Positions 34,489 through 43,539 of a stretch of 64,000 nt of DNA are shown here, in pieces; positions within the stretch are counted from its first letter, which is position 1; each line of letters starts with the position of its first letter. The DNA lies in the NCBI RefSeq assembly GCF_002310495.1, contig NZ_CP023344.1, forward strand, positions 1,736,001-1,800,000. Reading direction: 5' to 3'. The DNA is from Nibricoccus aquaticus (GTDB lineage: Bacteria; Verrucomicrobiota; Verrucomicrobiia; Opitutales; Opitutaceae). Made by a program: the position numbers and the translations under genes. The notes beneath the pieces were generated by a model. It was not told the origin of the DNA and searched no databases. It was given only the letters and a program-made list of their open reading frames with translations.

Positions 34489-35007
34489 TCACCCGCCGAT
34501 CTGCTTCAACGCCGCCAGCACATCGTCCGCCTGCTGCTTCGTGGACGCCTTCAAATCGCGCCACACAATCTTCCCCTCCTTGTTGATGAGAAACGCCTGA
34601 CGGCTCGCAAAGCCCATCACTCCCGGCTCCTGCCCAAACGCCTTCATCACCGCCTTGTCCGTGTCCGCCAGCAGCGTGAACGGGAAGTTATTCTTCTCCT
34701 TAAATTTCTTCTGCGCCTCGACCGAGTCCGTGCTCACGCCGATCACCGTCACGCCATGCTTCGTCAGCTCCGTGTACGCATCGCGCAGCGAACACCCCTG
34801 CGCCGTGCAACCACCCGTATCGGCCTTCGGATAAAAATAAACGAGCGTGAATCCCTTCGGATAAACTTCGGCGAGAGTCAGCGTCTCGCCCGTTTCCGTC
34901 GTGGCGGAAAGCCCGGGAGCCGCATCGCCGACATTAAGCGCTTCAGCGCGCGAGAATGAGAATAGAGAGAGAAATGACACGGTGAGTAAGAGGAGTCGTT
35001 TGCGCAT
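34489..35007 (-). CDS. Secreted peroxiredoxin (Bcp/PrxQ type)
   Basis: Thiol peroxidase that reduces hydroperoxides. The 172-residue protein starts MRKRLLLLTVSFLSLFSFSR at 35007, a signal peptide, so unlike E. coli Bcp it should be extracytoplasmic. The peroxidatic Cys67 and resolving Cys72 are in YPKADTGGCTAQGCSLRD, the PrxQ spacing of five residues. Further motifs are GVSTDSVEAQKKFKEK and PGVMGFASRQAFLINKEG. Downstream is the bidirectional terminator. An upstream start at 35031 would add eight residues. Confidence 0.92.
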   Translation of the reverse strand: MRKRLLLLTVSFLSLFSFSRAEALNVGDAAPGLSATTETGETLTLAEVYPKGFTLVYFYPKADTGGCTAQGCSLRDAYTELTKHGVTVIGVSTDSVEAQKKFKEKNNFPFTLLADTDKAVMKAFGQEPGVMGFASRQAFLINKEGKIVWRDLKASTKQQADDVLAALKQIGG

Positions 35008-35097
35008 GGCGGGCACACAGTGATCCGTCACGCGACCCGCGCAAGTAACCGGACAAGAATCCTATTCATACCCCGGCGACTCAACCGAACCGCGAAG

Positions 35098-35170
35098 CCG
35101 CAAAGACGCTAAGTACTAACTCAAAGACCAAAGCGGTTGTTGAGCCCTTCGCCCCTTAGCGTCTTTGCGA
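35098..35170. repeat. Inverted repeat of CGCAAAGACGCTAAG
   Basis: CGCAAAGACGCTAAG at 35098-35112 and its complement CTTAGCGTCTTTGCG at 35156-35170, 43 bp apart, between the peroxiredoxin start and the MuiA-like stop. A single degenerate copy lies near 39590-39613. Confidence 0.8.
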
Positions 35171-35181
35171 TTCAACTCCTC

Positions 35182-36924
35182 TCACTCCAACCCCGTCACC
35201 TGCACATCCGCCGGATGCTCGACGCTAAACTTCAACGCGATCTCCCGCTTCTCGCCCGGCTTCAGATCCAACCGCCACACCAGTTTCCCATCCGCCTCGC
35301 GCGTCACTTCCTTCGGCGCAGCCACCGTACCGACATCACGCTCCATCGGCCCGATCAGCTTCACCACGATCTTCTCATTCCGAGAAACCGGCAGCAGCTC
35401 CTTAAACACCACCCGCTCGGTCGTCTTCTTGTTATTCGTGAGCGTCACGAGGAACTCATACGTCACCCGCCGCCCGCTGCCCGTGAGCCCCGTATCTTCC
35501 GCGAAACGGTTCACCACCTTCCGCTTCACGCCGATGCTCTCGTCCGCGCCGAGTGCCAGCTCGAACTTCTCCGACGGCATCACCGTCTTCAGCCCGCTCG
35601 TCGCCACAAACGAATCACCCAAAAACGTGTTCACACTTCCGGCGAGCAGCGGGAAATCCGTCGAGTTCGTCACATACGCGCTAAGAAACGCCGTCTCCTG
35701 CAACCGCGGCGTCGCCTGATACTGCAACTTCGCCGCCAGCGTAATCGTCGTGATCGCCACCTTCTGCGTCGCATTGTCGCTGAGAATCGTCGCGGGCGCC
35801 GCAATCTTGAACGACGCACTCGTCGCCGAGGAATCGACCGTCGCCACGGCCTGCTGCGCAACAATCGCAGCGGGAGCTGCCTCTAAAGCCATCCCATTCC
35901 CAAAACCCAAACTGGTCGATGAAGGATCTGGGCGCAGCGGCCGTTTTCCAGCCGTGTCCATGCCTCGATACCTTTTGTCATTCGAACCAGAGACCGAGAA
36001 TGGCGACAACGCTATCGCCTCGTCGCTCGGCATCACATCCACCACCCAGGTCCCCAACTCCGGCGCCCCACCACCCAGCCCCGGCTTCGCCGTCGAAAGC
36101 GTCAGCGCCACGCCCTTCCAATCCTCGCCCGTGTTCTGCCGCACAATGCCGAAATACGACAACTCCACCGCCCGCTCCTCACCGCGCAACCGCGCATCGT
36201 ACGACGGCGTCCACGACGCCCCCATCACCGCATAGCCCAGCGTGAGATCGAGCGACCCCGCATTCGCCGCAGCGACGCGCACTGTCACCGTTTTATAGCT
36301 ACGCCCGCTCCCCGCCTGCCCGCGCAGCGCCACGAGCTGCGCCTCCAGCGCCCCGATCTTCGCCTGCACCTCCTCGCGCTGCGCATCCAGCGCCTGCCGC
36401 TCCGTCGCCAGCTTCGTGCGCGCCTCATCCGAAAACGTCAGCAGCTTCTGCCACTCCTCAAAACCCGGCCGCGTCGCGCCCGAGTCCTTCGTCGGAGGAG
36501 CCGCCACCGCATTCTCGATCTTCCCGATCAACGTCTGCTGCTGATCCAGCGCCACACCGCGATCCCCCAGCGCCCGCAGCTTTTTCTGCTCTGCCGCGAT
36601 CTGATCTTCGAGCGACTTCACCCGCGCATCCGCCGCCGCTTCGACATACGTCGTCCGCGCATTCACATCGAGAATCGTCGCCACCGCCGTTCCTTTTCCC
36701 GACACCTGCAACGACTGATCCATCAGCGCCGCCGGCAGTTTCTCAAACGTCACCTCCGCCTCGCCCGCCGCGAGTTCGACCGTGCCCGTGCGTGTGACAA
36801 TCGCGCGATCCGTATAAACGGTCGCAGCCGTGATCTGCGAATTCACCGGCACCGGAGCCGCCGCCAGCGCCGAAATCAGCGCGCAAGGAACCACCAACAA
36901 CGAAACAAGGATTCGGGTTTTCAT
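35182..36924 (-). CDS. Secreted DUF4139 / mucoidy-inhibitor MuiA-like protein
   Basis: 580 residues with a signal peptide (MKTRILVSLLVVPCALISAL). An N-terminal beta domain (AATVYTDRAIVTRTGTVELA) is followed by a long coiled coil at about 100-220 (KSLEDQIAAEQKKLRALGDR and AQREEVQAKIGALEAQLVAL). The DUF4139 beta-sandwich follows, with YDARLRGEERAVELSYFGIV, GEDWKGVALTLSTAKP and the closing RLDLKPGEKREIALKFSVEH. Family members occur in many Gram-negative bacteria and an archetype was linked to mucoidy, but no biochemical role is established. It is monocistronic, with a repeat-bearing spacer downstream. The frame's extra N-terminal codons to 36987 are rejected in favour of the signal peptide. Confidence 0.88.
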   Translation of the reverse strand: MKTRILVSLLVVPCALISALAAAPVPVNSQITAATVYTDRAIVTRTGTVELAAGEAEVTFEKLPAALMDQSLQVSGKGTAVATILDVNARTTYVEAAADARVKSLEDQIAAEQKKLRALGDRGVALDQQQTLIGKIENAVAAPPTKDSGATRPGFEEWQKLLTFSDEARTKLATERQALDAQREEVQAKIGALEAQLVALRGQAGSGRSYKTVTVRVAAANAGSLDLTLGYAVMGASWTPSYDARLRGEERAVELSYFGIVRQNTGEDWKGVALTLSTAKPGLGGGAPELGTWVVDVMPSDEAIALSPFSVSGSNDKRYRGMDTAGKRPLRPDPSSTSLGFGNGMALEAAPAAIVAQQAVATVDSSATSASFKIAAPATILSDNATQKVAITTITLAAKLQYQATPRLQETAFLSAYVTNSTDFPLLAGSVNTFLGDSFVATSGLKTVMPSEKFELALGADESIGVKRKVVNRFAEDTGLTGSGRRVTYEFLVTLTNNKKTTERVVFKELLPVSRNEKIVVKLIGPMERDVGTVAAPKEVTREADGKLVWRLDLKPGEKREIALKFSVEHPADVQVTGLE

Positions 36925-37031
36925 GGGGAAAATAGAAAAAATCAAACGCGCCAGCCGCGCCTTTCTTAAACACGCGCACCTCCACACCGTTCCGCTTTTC
37001 TGCTACCGCACCGCCAACTCTGGCCTCTGGC

Positions 37032-38549
37032 TCACCACGCATCACTCCGAAACGGCACCGCCGGCAGCCCCGCGCCATTATACAGATTCGCCTCCGGAGC
37101 ATTCGTCCACGCATAGCGCACCGCGACCGGCTCCGCCACCTCCGGCGCCGACACGATCACCGTCTCCCCCTCGATCTTCGCCATCGCCGGGAAAAACTTT
37201 TGATCCGCACCCGCGACTTGAAACGCCGCCAACGGCTTATCCTTCGCGATCAGCCCGTTGCCCGCGTAGTCGAAACTCACCCGTATCGCCGCGCCTTCTC
37301 GTTCCGCATTGTTAAAAGTCGGCCCCGCAAAATCCACCGACCCGCCATAAACCTTCGCCCGCGCGATCAGCGCCAGCCGCCGCCCGACTTCCTGCTTGTT
37401 CGTCGGGTGAATGTCGTTCGCATCACCAATATCGATCGCCACCGCCTGCCCCGTGTTTGGCAGCGCCAGCGTGTCCGTCTGCGCATCGCGCAACTTCGCC
37501 CAGTTCGTCGCATCCGGATAACCGCCGCCGAAGTTCGCCAGCTGTACCCAGAAAAAGGGCACATCCCCCTGCCCCAGATGCGCCCGCCAGTGCGTGATCA
37601 TCGCCGCGAACAACTTCGCATACTCGTCCGGCCGCTCGCCATTCGTCTCCCCCTGATACCAAAGCACACCCTTGATCGCCACCGGCAGGATCGGCGCGAT
37701 CATCCCATTAAAAAGTCCGCTCGGCTGAAACCACTTCACACTCGCCGGATTCTGCGGCCACGGTGCGGTGTACTTCTCGCCTTTCGCCTTCGCAGCCGCT
37801 TCGCCCGCCTTCCACACTTCGAGAGCCGCGTCGAAACGCGCCCGATCCTCCGGCGCGGTCACGAGCGCCGTCTGCCACCGCTCGCCCACCACCGCAAACG
37901 CCGGATCGCTCCCCAACGCCGCCTCGCTCATCCACCCCTCGACCGGCGTCCCGCCATACGTGCTGTTGATCAACCCCACCGGCACACCGATGCGCGGCTG
38001 AAGATCGCGCGCGAAATAAAACCCCACCGCCGAAAACCACTTCGCCACCTCCGGCGTACACACACGCCAGCCCGCACCGTCATTCTCCACCGACTCCGCC
38101 GGCGCACTCGTGATCGTCTTCTTAAATTTGATATGCCGGATCAGTGGGAAATTCGCCTCCGCCGTTTCCTCCGCCGCATTCATCGCCCGCTCCACCGGCC
38201 ACTCCATGTTCGACTGCCCCGACAGCAGCCACACATCGCCCACCAAAATATCCGTCAACGTCACCACATTGCTCCCCGTCACCACCAACTCCCCCCCCGC
38301 CGACGACGCCGTCAGCGGCGCGAGATAAACAATCCACCGCCCATCCTTCCCTGCCGTCGTGCCCACGCTCTGCCCGGCAAAATTCACCACCACGCGCTCC
38401 CCCGCCTCCGCCTTGCCCCACACCGGCACCGGCTTCTCCCGCTGCAGCACCGCGTGATCGGTGAACACCGGCGCCAAGGTGACGTCAGCGAATGCCGACG
38501 CGCACGAAACCAAAAAACTCAGGACCACCAGCGAGCGGGGAAAATACAT
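37032..38549 (-). CDS. Sialate O-acetylesterase-type SGNH carbohydrate esterase
   Basis: Secreted esterase that removes acetyl groups from sugars. The 505 residues start with a signal peptide (MYFPRSLVVLSFLVSCASAF). Next is an Ig-like N-terminal domain (VLQREKPVPVWGKAEAGERV), then the SGNH core with Ser113 in the GQSNMEWP block, the oxyanion region STYGGTPVEGW, GVLWYQGETNG, and the Asp/His pair in GDANDIHPTNK. Family members act on sialic acids or on acetylated xylan and other plant glycans; the window's arabinofuranosidase and xylose transporter make plant polymer the likelier substrate (inference). It diverges from the SDR gene. An 8-G run in its N-terminal region is in frame. Confidence 0.9.
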   Translation of the reverse strand: MYFPRSLVVLSFLVSCASAFADVTLAPVFTDHAVLQREKPVPVWGKAEAGERVVVNFAGQSVGTTAGKDGRWIVYLAPLTASSAGGELVVTGSNVVTLTDILVGDVWLLSGQSNMEWPVERAMNAAEETAEANFPLIRHIKFKKTITSAPAESVENDGAGWRVCTPEVAKWFSAVGFYFARDLQPRIGVPVGLINSTYGGTPVEGWMSEAALGSDPAFAVVGERWQTALVTAPEDRARFDAALEVWKAGEAAAKAKGEKYTAPWPQNPASVKWFQPSGLFNGMIAPILPVAIKGVLWYQGETNGERPDEYAKLFAAMITHWRAHLGQGDVPFFWVQLANFGGGYPDATNWAKLRDAQTDTLALPNTGQAVAIDIGDANDIHPTNKQEVGRRLALIARAKVYGGSVDFAGPTFNNAEREGAAIRVSFDYAGNGLIAKDKPLAAFQVAGADQKFFPAMAKIEGETVIVSAPEVAEPVAVRYAWTNAPEANLYNGAGLPAVPFRSDAW

Positions 38550-38651
38550 GGAGGGTTGCGACTGCCGCCGAACCTGCGCCGCCCAAACGCGCCGCGCAAC
38601 GGGGATTTGGAAAACTTGCTCACAACAACCCGCCCCGCTTGCTTCCGCCCC

Positions 38652-39503
38652 ATGCCCTTCCCCGCCCCCGCCGATCAGGTCGTCATCATCACCGGCGCCT
38701 CTTCCGGCATCGGCGAAGCCACCGCCCGCCGCCTCGCCCGCTCCGGCGCAAAACTCGTCCTCGCCGCCCGCCGCACCGACCGGCTTGAAAAACTCTGCGC
38801 CGAGCTCGATCCCACCGGCTCCAAAACCCTCGTCGTCTCCGGCGACATCACGTCCAACGCCGATCGCCGCGCCCTGATCGACGCCGCGCTCAAACGCTTC
38901 GGCCGCATCGACGCCCTCATCAACAACGCCGGCTACGGCCAGCGCGGCCCCATCGAGTGCGTGCCCGTCGATTCGATACGCGCCAACTACGAGACCAACG
39001 TCTTCTCCCTCCTCGCCCTCACCCAGCTCGTCACACCTCTTCTCCGCGCCCAGGGCCATGGCCGCATCGTCAACATCGGCTCCGTCGCCGGCCGCATCGC
39101 CCGCCCGATGTCGTCCATCTACGACTCCACCAAACACGCCATCGAAGCCCTCACCGACGGACTCCGCGGCGAGCTAAAACCTTTCGGCGTCCAGGCCGTC
39201 CTCGTCCGCCCCGGCTTCATCCAGACCGAGTTCGGCCAGGTCGCCAACGCCGGCTGGGCCGAGATCCGTCAGTCCGCCGGCGATTACGCCCCCTACATCG
39301 ACGGCTTCCTCGCCAAGTCCAAAAACCTCAAGCGTGGTGCCCAAGGCACTCCCGACGACATCGCCCGCGCCATCGAAAAGTCCCTCGCCGCCCGGTGCCC
39401 GCGTTCCCACTACAACGCCCCGCGCCACGCTTCCCTCTTCCTCTTCGCCAAGTGGCTCCTCCCCGTCTGCCTGATGGACCACATCCTCCGCATGGAAAAA
39501 TAA
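38652..39503 (+). CDS. Short-chain dehydrogenase/reductase
   Basis: A 283-residue NAD(P)-dependent oxidoreductase. It has the cofactor loop IITGASSGIGEATARRLA, a basic AARRTDRLEKL segment that suggests NADP, INNAGYGQRGPIE, and the catalytic Ser in NIGSVAGRI with Tyr and Lys in YDSTKHAIEAL. The C-terminal 30 residues are hydrophobic (ASLFLFAKWLLPVCLMDHIL), which suggests membrane association as in some SDRs of lipid metabolism. The start at 38652 is the first Met before the Rossmann fold. Substrate unknown. It diverges from the esterase gene across 102 bp. Confidence 0.92.
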   Translation: MPFPAPADQVVIITGASSGIGEATARRLARSGAKLVLAARRTDRLEKLCAELDPTGSKTLVVSGDITSNADRRALIDAALKRFGRIDALINNAGYGQRGPIECVPVDSIRANYETNVFSLLALTQLVTPLLRAQGHGRIVNIGSVAGRIARPMSSIYDSTKHAIEALTDGLRGELKPFGVQAVLVRPGFIQTEFGQVANAGWAEIRQSAGDYAPYIDGFLAKSKNLKRGAQGTPDDIARAIEKSLAARCPRSHYNAPRHASLFLFAKWLLPVCLMDHILRMEK

Positions 39504-39506
39504 CCC

Positions 39507-39617
39507 CGTCCTCGTCTTTCTCCGCGTCCTCCGCGCCTCCGCGGTGAAACCCCACCCCCGTATTTCCCCTTCCTCCACATCCAAGCTCCTTAGCGTCGTC
39601 GCGTCTTTGCGCTTAAC
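39507..39617. repeat. Dispersed CTCCGCGCCTCCGCGG and CTTAGCGTC...CTTTGCG repeats
   Basis: The spacer between SDR and uvrC holds CTCCGCGTCCTCCGCGCCTC with CGCGGTGAA (about 39520-39546), then CTTAGCGTCGTCGCGTCTTT with GCG (about 39590-39613). The second is half of the inverted repeat at 35098-35170. No gene is seen. Confidence 0.55.
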
Positions 39618-39646
39618 CAGCCCACCGCCCGCTTTAATCCAAGCAC

Positions 39647-41134
39647 CTAAACCCGGCTCAAAAACGCTTTCAGCTCCCCCGCCATCTTCGGCCCGAATCC
39701 CTCCACCTCGCCAATCTGCTCCTCACTCGCCGCGCGCAGCTTTTCGATATCCCCAAAGTGCGCCATCAGCGCCGCCCGCCGCACCTCGCCCAGCCCGGGG
39801 AAATCATCCAGCACCGACTCCCGAATCTTCTTCGAGCGCAGATCCGCGTTGTACGTATTCGCAAAGCGGTGCGCCTCATCGCGCAGCCGCTGCAACAGCT
39901 GCAATCCCGGATGCGTCAGCGGCAGATTCAACGGCGCGCGCTCGTCCGGAAAAATGATCGTCTCATGCTTCTTCGCCAGGCCGATCATCGTCGGCGGCTC
40001 CACCCCGATCGCGACAAACGCCTTGAGCGCCGCCCCGATCTGCCCGCGCCCACCGTCAATCACGACGAGTTCCGGAAACGCCTTCTGCTCCTCGCTCAAT
40101 CGCCGATAGCGCCGCCCCACCACTTCTTCCATCGCACGAAAGTCATCGTTGCCGATGAAACTCTTGATCTGAAACCGCCGGTAATTGTTTTTATCCGGCT
40201 TCCCGTCCGCAAAGTGAACCATCGAGGCCACGACGAACGTCCCCGAGATGTGCGAAATATCGAAGCACTCCATGTGCGCCGGCAGCACCCTCATCCCGAG
40301 CGCTTCCTGCAACGCCTTCAGCGCATCCCCATCGCCTTCGATCATCGGCTGCTCGCGCTCAAACCGCCGTGTTTTCGCGAGCGTTTTCTCCAGCGCAAAA
40401 ACCACATCGCGCAACTCCGCCGCCTTCTCGAACTCCTGCTTCTCCGCCGCCTTCATCATCTCTTCGCGCAACGACTCCAGCCACTCGCGCGACTTCCCTT
40501 CGAGAAACGCGCAAGCATCCTCCGCCCGCCGCCGATAATCCTCCGCCGCCACTTCGTTCTGAAACGAGTACAACTCCTGCCGCACATCGTCGTAGAGTTT
40601 CCACCGCCCGTCCGGTAGCTTCTGCGGCGTCGCATCCGTCAGCATGATGCCAAACTGCTTCCGCATCTGCGCGAGGGTCTTTCTTAAAAGCCCCGAGTGC
40701 GCGAATGGCCCGAAGTACCGCGAGCGATCCTCCTTCTTGAAGCGCGTCAGCCGGAACTTCGGCATCTCCTCCTGCATATCCACGCGCACGAGGAGGAAGC
40801 GTTTATCGTCGGTGAAGTCCGTGTTGTACTTCGGCTTCCACTGCTTGATCAGCCGACCTTCGAGCAACAGTGCCTCGGGCTCCGACTTCACTTCGATCAC
40901 ATCGAAATCTTCAATCAGCTCGATCAACGCGCGGATCTTCGGGTGCAGCGTCATCGCGCGCGACGGCGTGAAATAAGACGATACCCGCTTTTTCAAACTC
41001 TTCGCCTTTCCCACATAAAGAATCCGCCCCAACCGGTCCTTCATCAAATACACGCCGGGCTTTTCCGACAACCGTCGGACTTTTTCTTTCAGCCCGAGAG
41101 GCGCGGAGTCGTTATCTGGACCGTTAGCTGGCAT
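39647..41134 (-). CDS. uvrC: Excinuclease ABC subunit C, short form without iron-sulfur cysteines
   Basis: Makes the two incisions around DNA damage in UvrABC repair. The 495 residues contain the GIY-YIG nuclease (GVYLMKDRLGRILYVGKAKS), a UVR helix pair (KQEFEKAAELRDVVFALEKT), the RNase-H-like nuclease with acidic and His residues in ECFDISHISG, VIDGGRGQIG and LRDEAHRFAN, and a C-terminal helix-hairpin-helix. It is about 100 residues shorter than E. coli UvrC. The region after YFGPFAHSG, where UvrC usually has four cysteines for a 4Fe-4S cluster, has none. It is divergent from cinA with only 36 bp between starts. Confidence 0.95.
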   Translation of the reverse strand: MPANGPDNDSAPLGLKEKVRRLSEKPGVYLMKDRLGRILYVGKAKSLKKRVSSYFTPSRAMTLHPKIRALIELIEDFDVIEVKSEPEALLLEGRLIKQWKPKYNTDFTDDKRFLLVRVDMQEEMPKFRLTRFKKEDRSRYFGPFAHSGLLRKTLAQMRKQFGIMLTDATPQKLPDGRWKLYDDVRQELYSFQNEVAAEDYRRRAEDACAFLEGKSREWLESLREEMMKAAEKQEFEKAAELRDVVFALEKTLAKTRRFEREQPMIEGDGDALKALQEALGMRVLPAHMECFDISHISGTFVVASMVHFADGKPDKNNYRRFQIKSFIGNDDFRAMEEVVGRRYRRLSEEQKAFPELVVIDGGRGQIGAALKAFVAIGVEPPTMIGLAKKHETIIFPDERAPLNLPLTHPGLQLLQRLRDEAHRFANTYNADLRSKKIRESVLDDFPGLGEVRRAALMAHFGDIEKLRAASEEQIGEVEGFGPKMAGELKAFLSRV

Positions 41135-41170
41135 TTTGAAGAGATTATCCTAATTTCCGTCTCCGCAAGT

Positions 41171-42499
41171 ATGGTTTCTCCGGATCAGAACTCTTCCAGC
41201 CAGTCGCCCGCGCGCCATCTGCGCTACGAACTCATCACGCTCGGCGACGAACTCCTTCTCGGCCTCACCGCCAACGGCCACCTCACCTTCATCGGCAGCC
41301 AGCTCGGCCGCCGCGGCGTCGCCCTCCAGCGCAACGTCACCATCACCGACGAAGCCCCCGCCATCGCGAAACAATTTTCCGAAAGCTGGGCCAACGCCGA
41401 CGTCATCATCACCACCGGCGGCCTCGGCCCGACCTGCGACGATCGCACCCGCGAAGTCATTGCCGAAGTCCTCGGCCAGAAACTCGTCTTCGATGTCGCC
41501 GCCGAAAAAGCCATCGCCGACCGCTTCGCCCGCCTCGGTCGCAAGATGACCGAAAATAATCTCAAGCAAGCCTACCGACCTGAACGCGCCGAACTTCTCC
41601 CTAACGCCAACGGCACCGCCCCCGGTCTATGGGTCGAGCAATCGGGAAAAGTTCTCTGCATGTTGCCCGGCCCGCCCAACGAACTTCAGCCGATGTTCGT
41701 CGAGCAAGTCCTCCCTCGCCTCGCCAAACTCGGCCTCCTCCTCGATCGCGAAGCCTACGTGCAACTCCGCTCCGCCGGCATCGGCGAGTCCGCGCTCGAA
41801 ACCAAACTCCAGCCCATCTTCGATCGCTACGGCGACGCGCTGAACATCGCCTTCTGCGCTCACCAGGGCCAGGTCGACTGCCGCCTCAGTTCCCCGACCG
41901 ACCAGCTTTCCCTGCCCCAACTCGACGAGATCGCCCAGGAATGCGGCCGCCTCCTCGGTGAAGACTTGATGTGCTACGGCCACGACTCCCTCGCCAAGGT
42001 CGCCGGCGATCTACTCCGCGCCGGAGAAAAAACCCTCGCTGTCGCCGAGACTGCCACCGGCGGCATGCTCGCGAGCTGCTTCACCGACATCGCCGGAGCC
42101 TCCAAGTTTTTCGCGGGCGGCGTCGTCTGCTATGACAACGAGGCCAAGATGCAGCTCCTCGACGTCCCCGAGTGCCTCCTCAAACAGCACGGCGCCGTCA
42201 GTCCCGAAAACGCCGTCGCCATGGCCACCGGCGCCGCCGAACGCATGTGCGCCGACTACGCCCTCGCCGTCACCGGCTATTGCGGTCCCTGCGGCGGTCC
42301 CGCCGAGAATCCCATAGGCGGCGTCTACATCGGCCTGTATTCGCCCTGCGGAGTCTGGTCCAAAAAACTCTCCATCCCCGGCCCCCGCAGCACCGTGAAA
42401 CAACGCGCTGTTAACGCCGCCCTCGACTGGCTCCGCCGCGAACTCGTCCGCACGCACCGCGGCGCGACCGTCCAGCCCCAGCGCTCCGCCCAAGCCTGA
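41171..42499 (+). CDS. cinA: CinA-family protein (nicotinamide-nucleotide amidohydrolase)
   Basis: 442 residues with both CinA modules. The first is an N-terminal COG1058/MoCF-like domain (YELITLGDELLLGLTANGHL, VIITTGGLGPTCDDRTREVI, MLPGPPNELQPMF) with ADP-ribose-type pyrophosphatase activity in characterised members. The second is a C-terminal amidohydrolase domain (LAVAETATGGMLASCFTDIAG, YDNEAKMQLL, VTGYCGPCGGPAENPIGGVY) that deamidates NMN for NAD recycling. Gln-rich sequence of about 16 residues precedes the core, so a later start is conceivable. Some bacteria place cinA with recA; not here. Confidence 0.93.
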   Translation: MVSPDQNSSSQSPARHLRYELITLGDELLLGLTANGHLTFIGSQLGRRGVALQRNVTITDEAPAIAKQFSESWANADVIITTGGLGPTCDDRTREVIAEVLGQKLVFDVAAEKAIADRFARLGRKMTENNLKQAYRPERAELLPNANGTAPGLWVEQSGKVLCMLPGPPNELQPMFVEQVLPRLAKLGLLLDREAYVQLRSAGIGESALETKLQPIFDRYGDALNIAFCAHQGQVDCRLSSPTDQLSLPQLDEIAQECGRLLGEDLMCYGHDSLAKVAGDLLRAGEKTLAVAETATGGMLASCFTDIAGASKFFAGGVVCYDNEAKMQLLDVPECLLKQHGAVSPENAVAMATGAAERMCADYALAVTGYCGPCGGPAENPIGGVYIGLYSPCGVWSKKLSIPGPRSTVKQRAVNAALDWLRRELVRTHRGATVQPQRSAQA

Positions 42500-42506
42500 C
42501 CCCTCT

Positions 42507-42528
42507 GTAGCCGCGTCATTTAAGACGC
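42507..42528. repeat. REP-like palindrome, GTAG-headed (GCGTC type)
   Basis: Copy of 34176-34199 (GTAGCCGCGTC, ATTTAA, GACGC). It lies 7 bp after the cinA stop and about 60 bp before the HDOD gene. Confidence 0.8.
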
Positions 42529-42586
42529 AGAGACTTGCACCCTTCACTCAAGCTAACCCCTTGATGTGCCGATACCGGAGAGACCC

Positions 42587-43444
42587 ATGACCGCCATCGC
42601 TCTCACGCCGGAAAAATTCGCCGCCGCCGCCGAACGCCTGCCAACGACGCCCCAGATTTTTTCCCGCCTCAGCGCCGCGATGAAAAACCCCGACATCTCC
42701 GTCGAGGAAATCGTCTCCGTCGTCCAGCTCGACGCCTCGCTCAGCGCCCGCGTCCTCCGCCTCAGCAACAGCGCCCAGTTCGGCCGCGGCGATCCCGTGA
42801 CCAGCCTCGACGACGCTATCAACCGCACCGGCTTCCAGGAAGTCTACCGCCTCGTCGGCGCCGCCATGTCGTCCCAGCTCTACATCACCGGCCTCCCCGT
42901 GTATGGAATCGGCGGCGACGAACTCTGGAGCAACTCCCTCACCGCCGCAGTCGCCCTCGAACACCTTTCCGATGCCACCGGGGAAGACCGCCGCGTGGGC
43001 TACACCCTGGGCCTCCTCCGCTCCGTCGGCCGTCTTTTGCTCCAGCGCCTCGCCGCCGGCGCCCTCGTGCCCCCGCTCAGCGGACGCAAAGCCACTGCCG
43101 CCCTCGTCGAGGCGTGGGAACGCGAAACCTTCGGCATCACCAGCGCCGAAGCCGCCGAACGTCTTTTCGCTCTCTGGCGCTTCCCCGCGCGACTCGCCGA
43201 TCCTATCCAGTTTCAATTCAAACCCAGCGCCGCCCCACAACGCGTCCGCTTCGCCGCCCTGCTCCACATCGCGGGTTACATCGCCGAAAAACTCGACCGC
43301 AGCATCCCCATCGAAAAGTCCGCCTGGTCTCTCGACGAAGAGATCCTCCTCATGGCCGGCATCGATGCGGAAACCGTCGAAGCCTGCCTCGAAAAAACCC
43401 GCGCAGGCGCTGGCCAGATGGAATCCCTCATGCGCGCCGCTTAA
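42587..43444 (+). CDS. HDOD-domain signalling protein
   Basis: 285 residues with one HDOD domain over most of the length: LPTTPQIFSRLSAAMKNPDI, the helix VEEIVSVVQLDASLSARVLR and LSNSAQFG, and later YTLGLLRSVGRLLLQRLA. HDOD domains are HD-related but lack the catalytic metal residues and act in signalling linked to c-di-GMP, chemotaxis or stress. No output domain is visible. The start at 42587 has GGAGAG five bases upstream. It is probably monocistronic; a GTAG palindrome lies on each side. Confidence 0.88.
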   Translation: MTAIALTPEKFAAAAERLPTTPQIFSRLSAAMKNPDISVEEIVSVVQLDASLSARVLRLSNSAQFGRGDPVTSLDDAINRTGFQEVYRLVGAAMSSQLYITGLPVYGIGGDELWSNSLTAAVALEHLSDATGEDRRVGYTLGLLRSVGRLLLQRLAAGALVPPLSGRKATAALVEAWERETFGITSAEAAERLFALWRFPARLADPIQFQFKPSAAPQRVRFAALLHIAGYIAEKLDRSIPIEKSAWSLDEEILLMAGIDAETVEACLEKTRAGAGQMESLMRAA

Positions 43445-43452
43445 ACTCTGAG

Positions 43453-43477
43453 GTAGGGACAATGCTCCGCATTGTCC
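43453..43477. repeat. REP-like palindrome, GTAG-headed (GGACAATGC type)
   Basis: GTAG, then GGACAATGC, loop TCC, GCATTGTCC: a perfect 9-bp stem. A degenerate echo (GGAACAATTCTCCGC) follows at about 43496-43510. The TCC loop is the same as in the purE hairpin. Confidence 0.8.
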
Positions 43478-43539
43478 GCTCCGTCTCCCGGGCAGGAACA
43501 ATTCTCCGCTCCGCCGCGTCGCGCTTCAGTCTCTTCCCC

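Noticed and set aside
37200-38651. Long + strand N-terminal extension of the SDR frame
   Set aside because: It is antisense to the esterase gene and compositionally abnormal. The SDR begins at 38652, just before its Rossmann fold.
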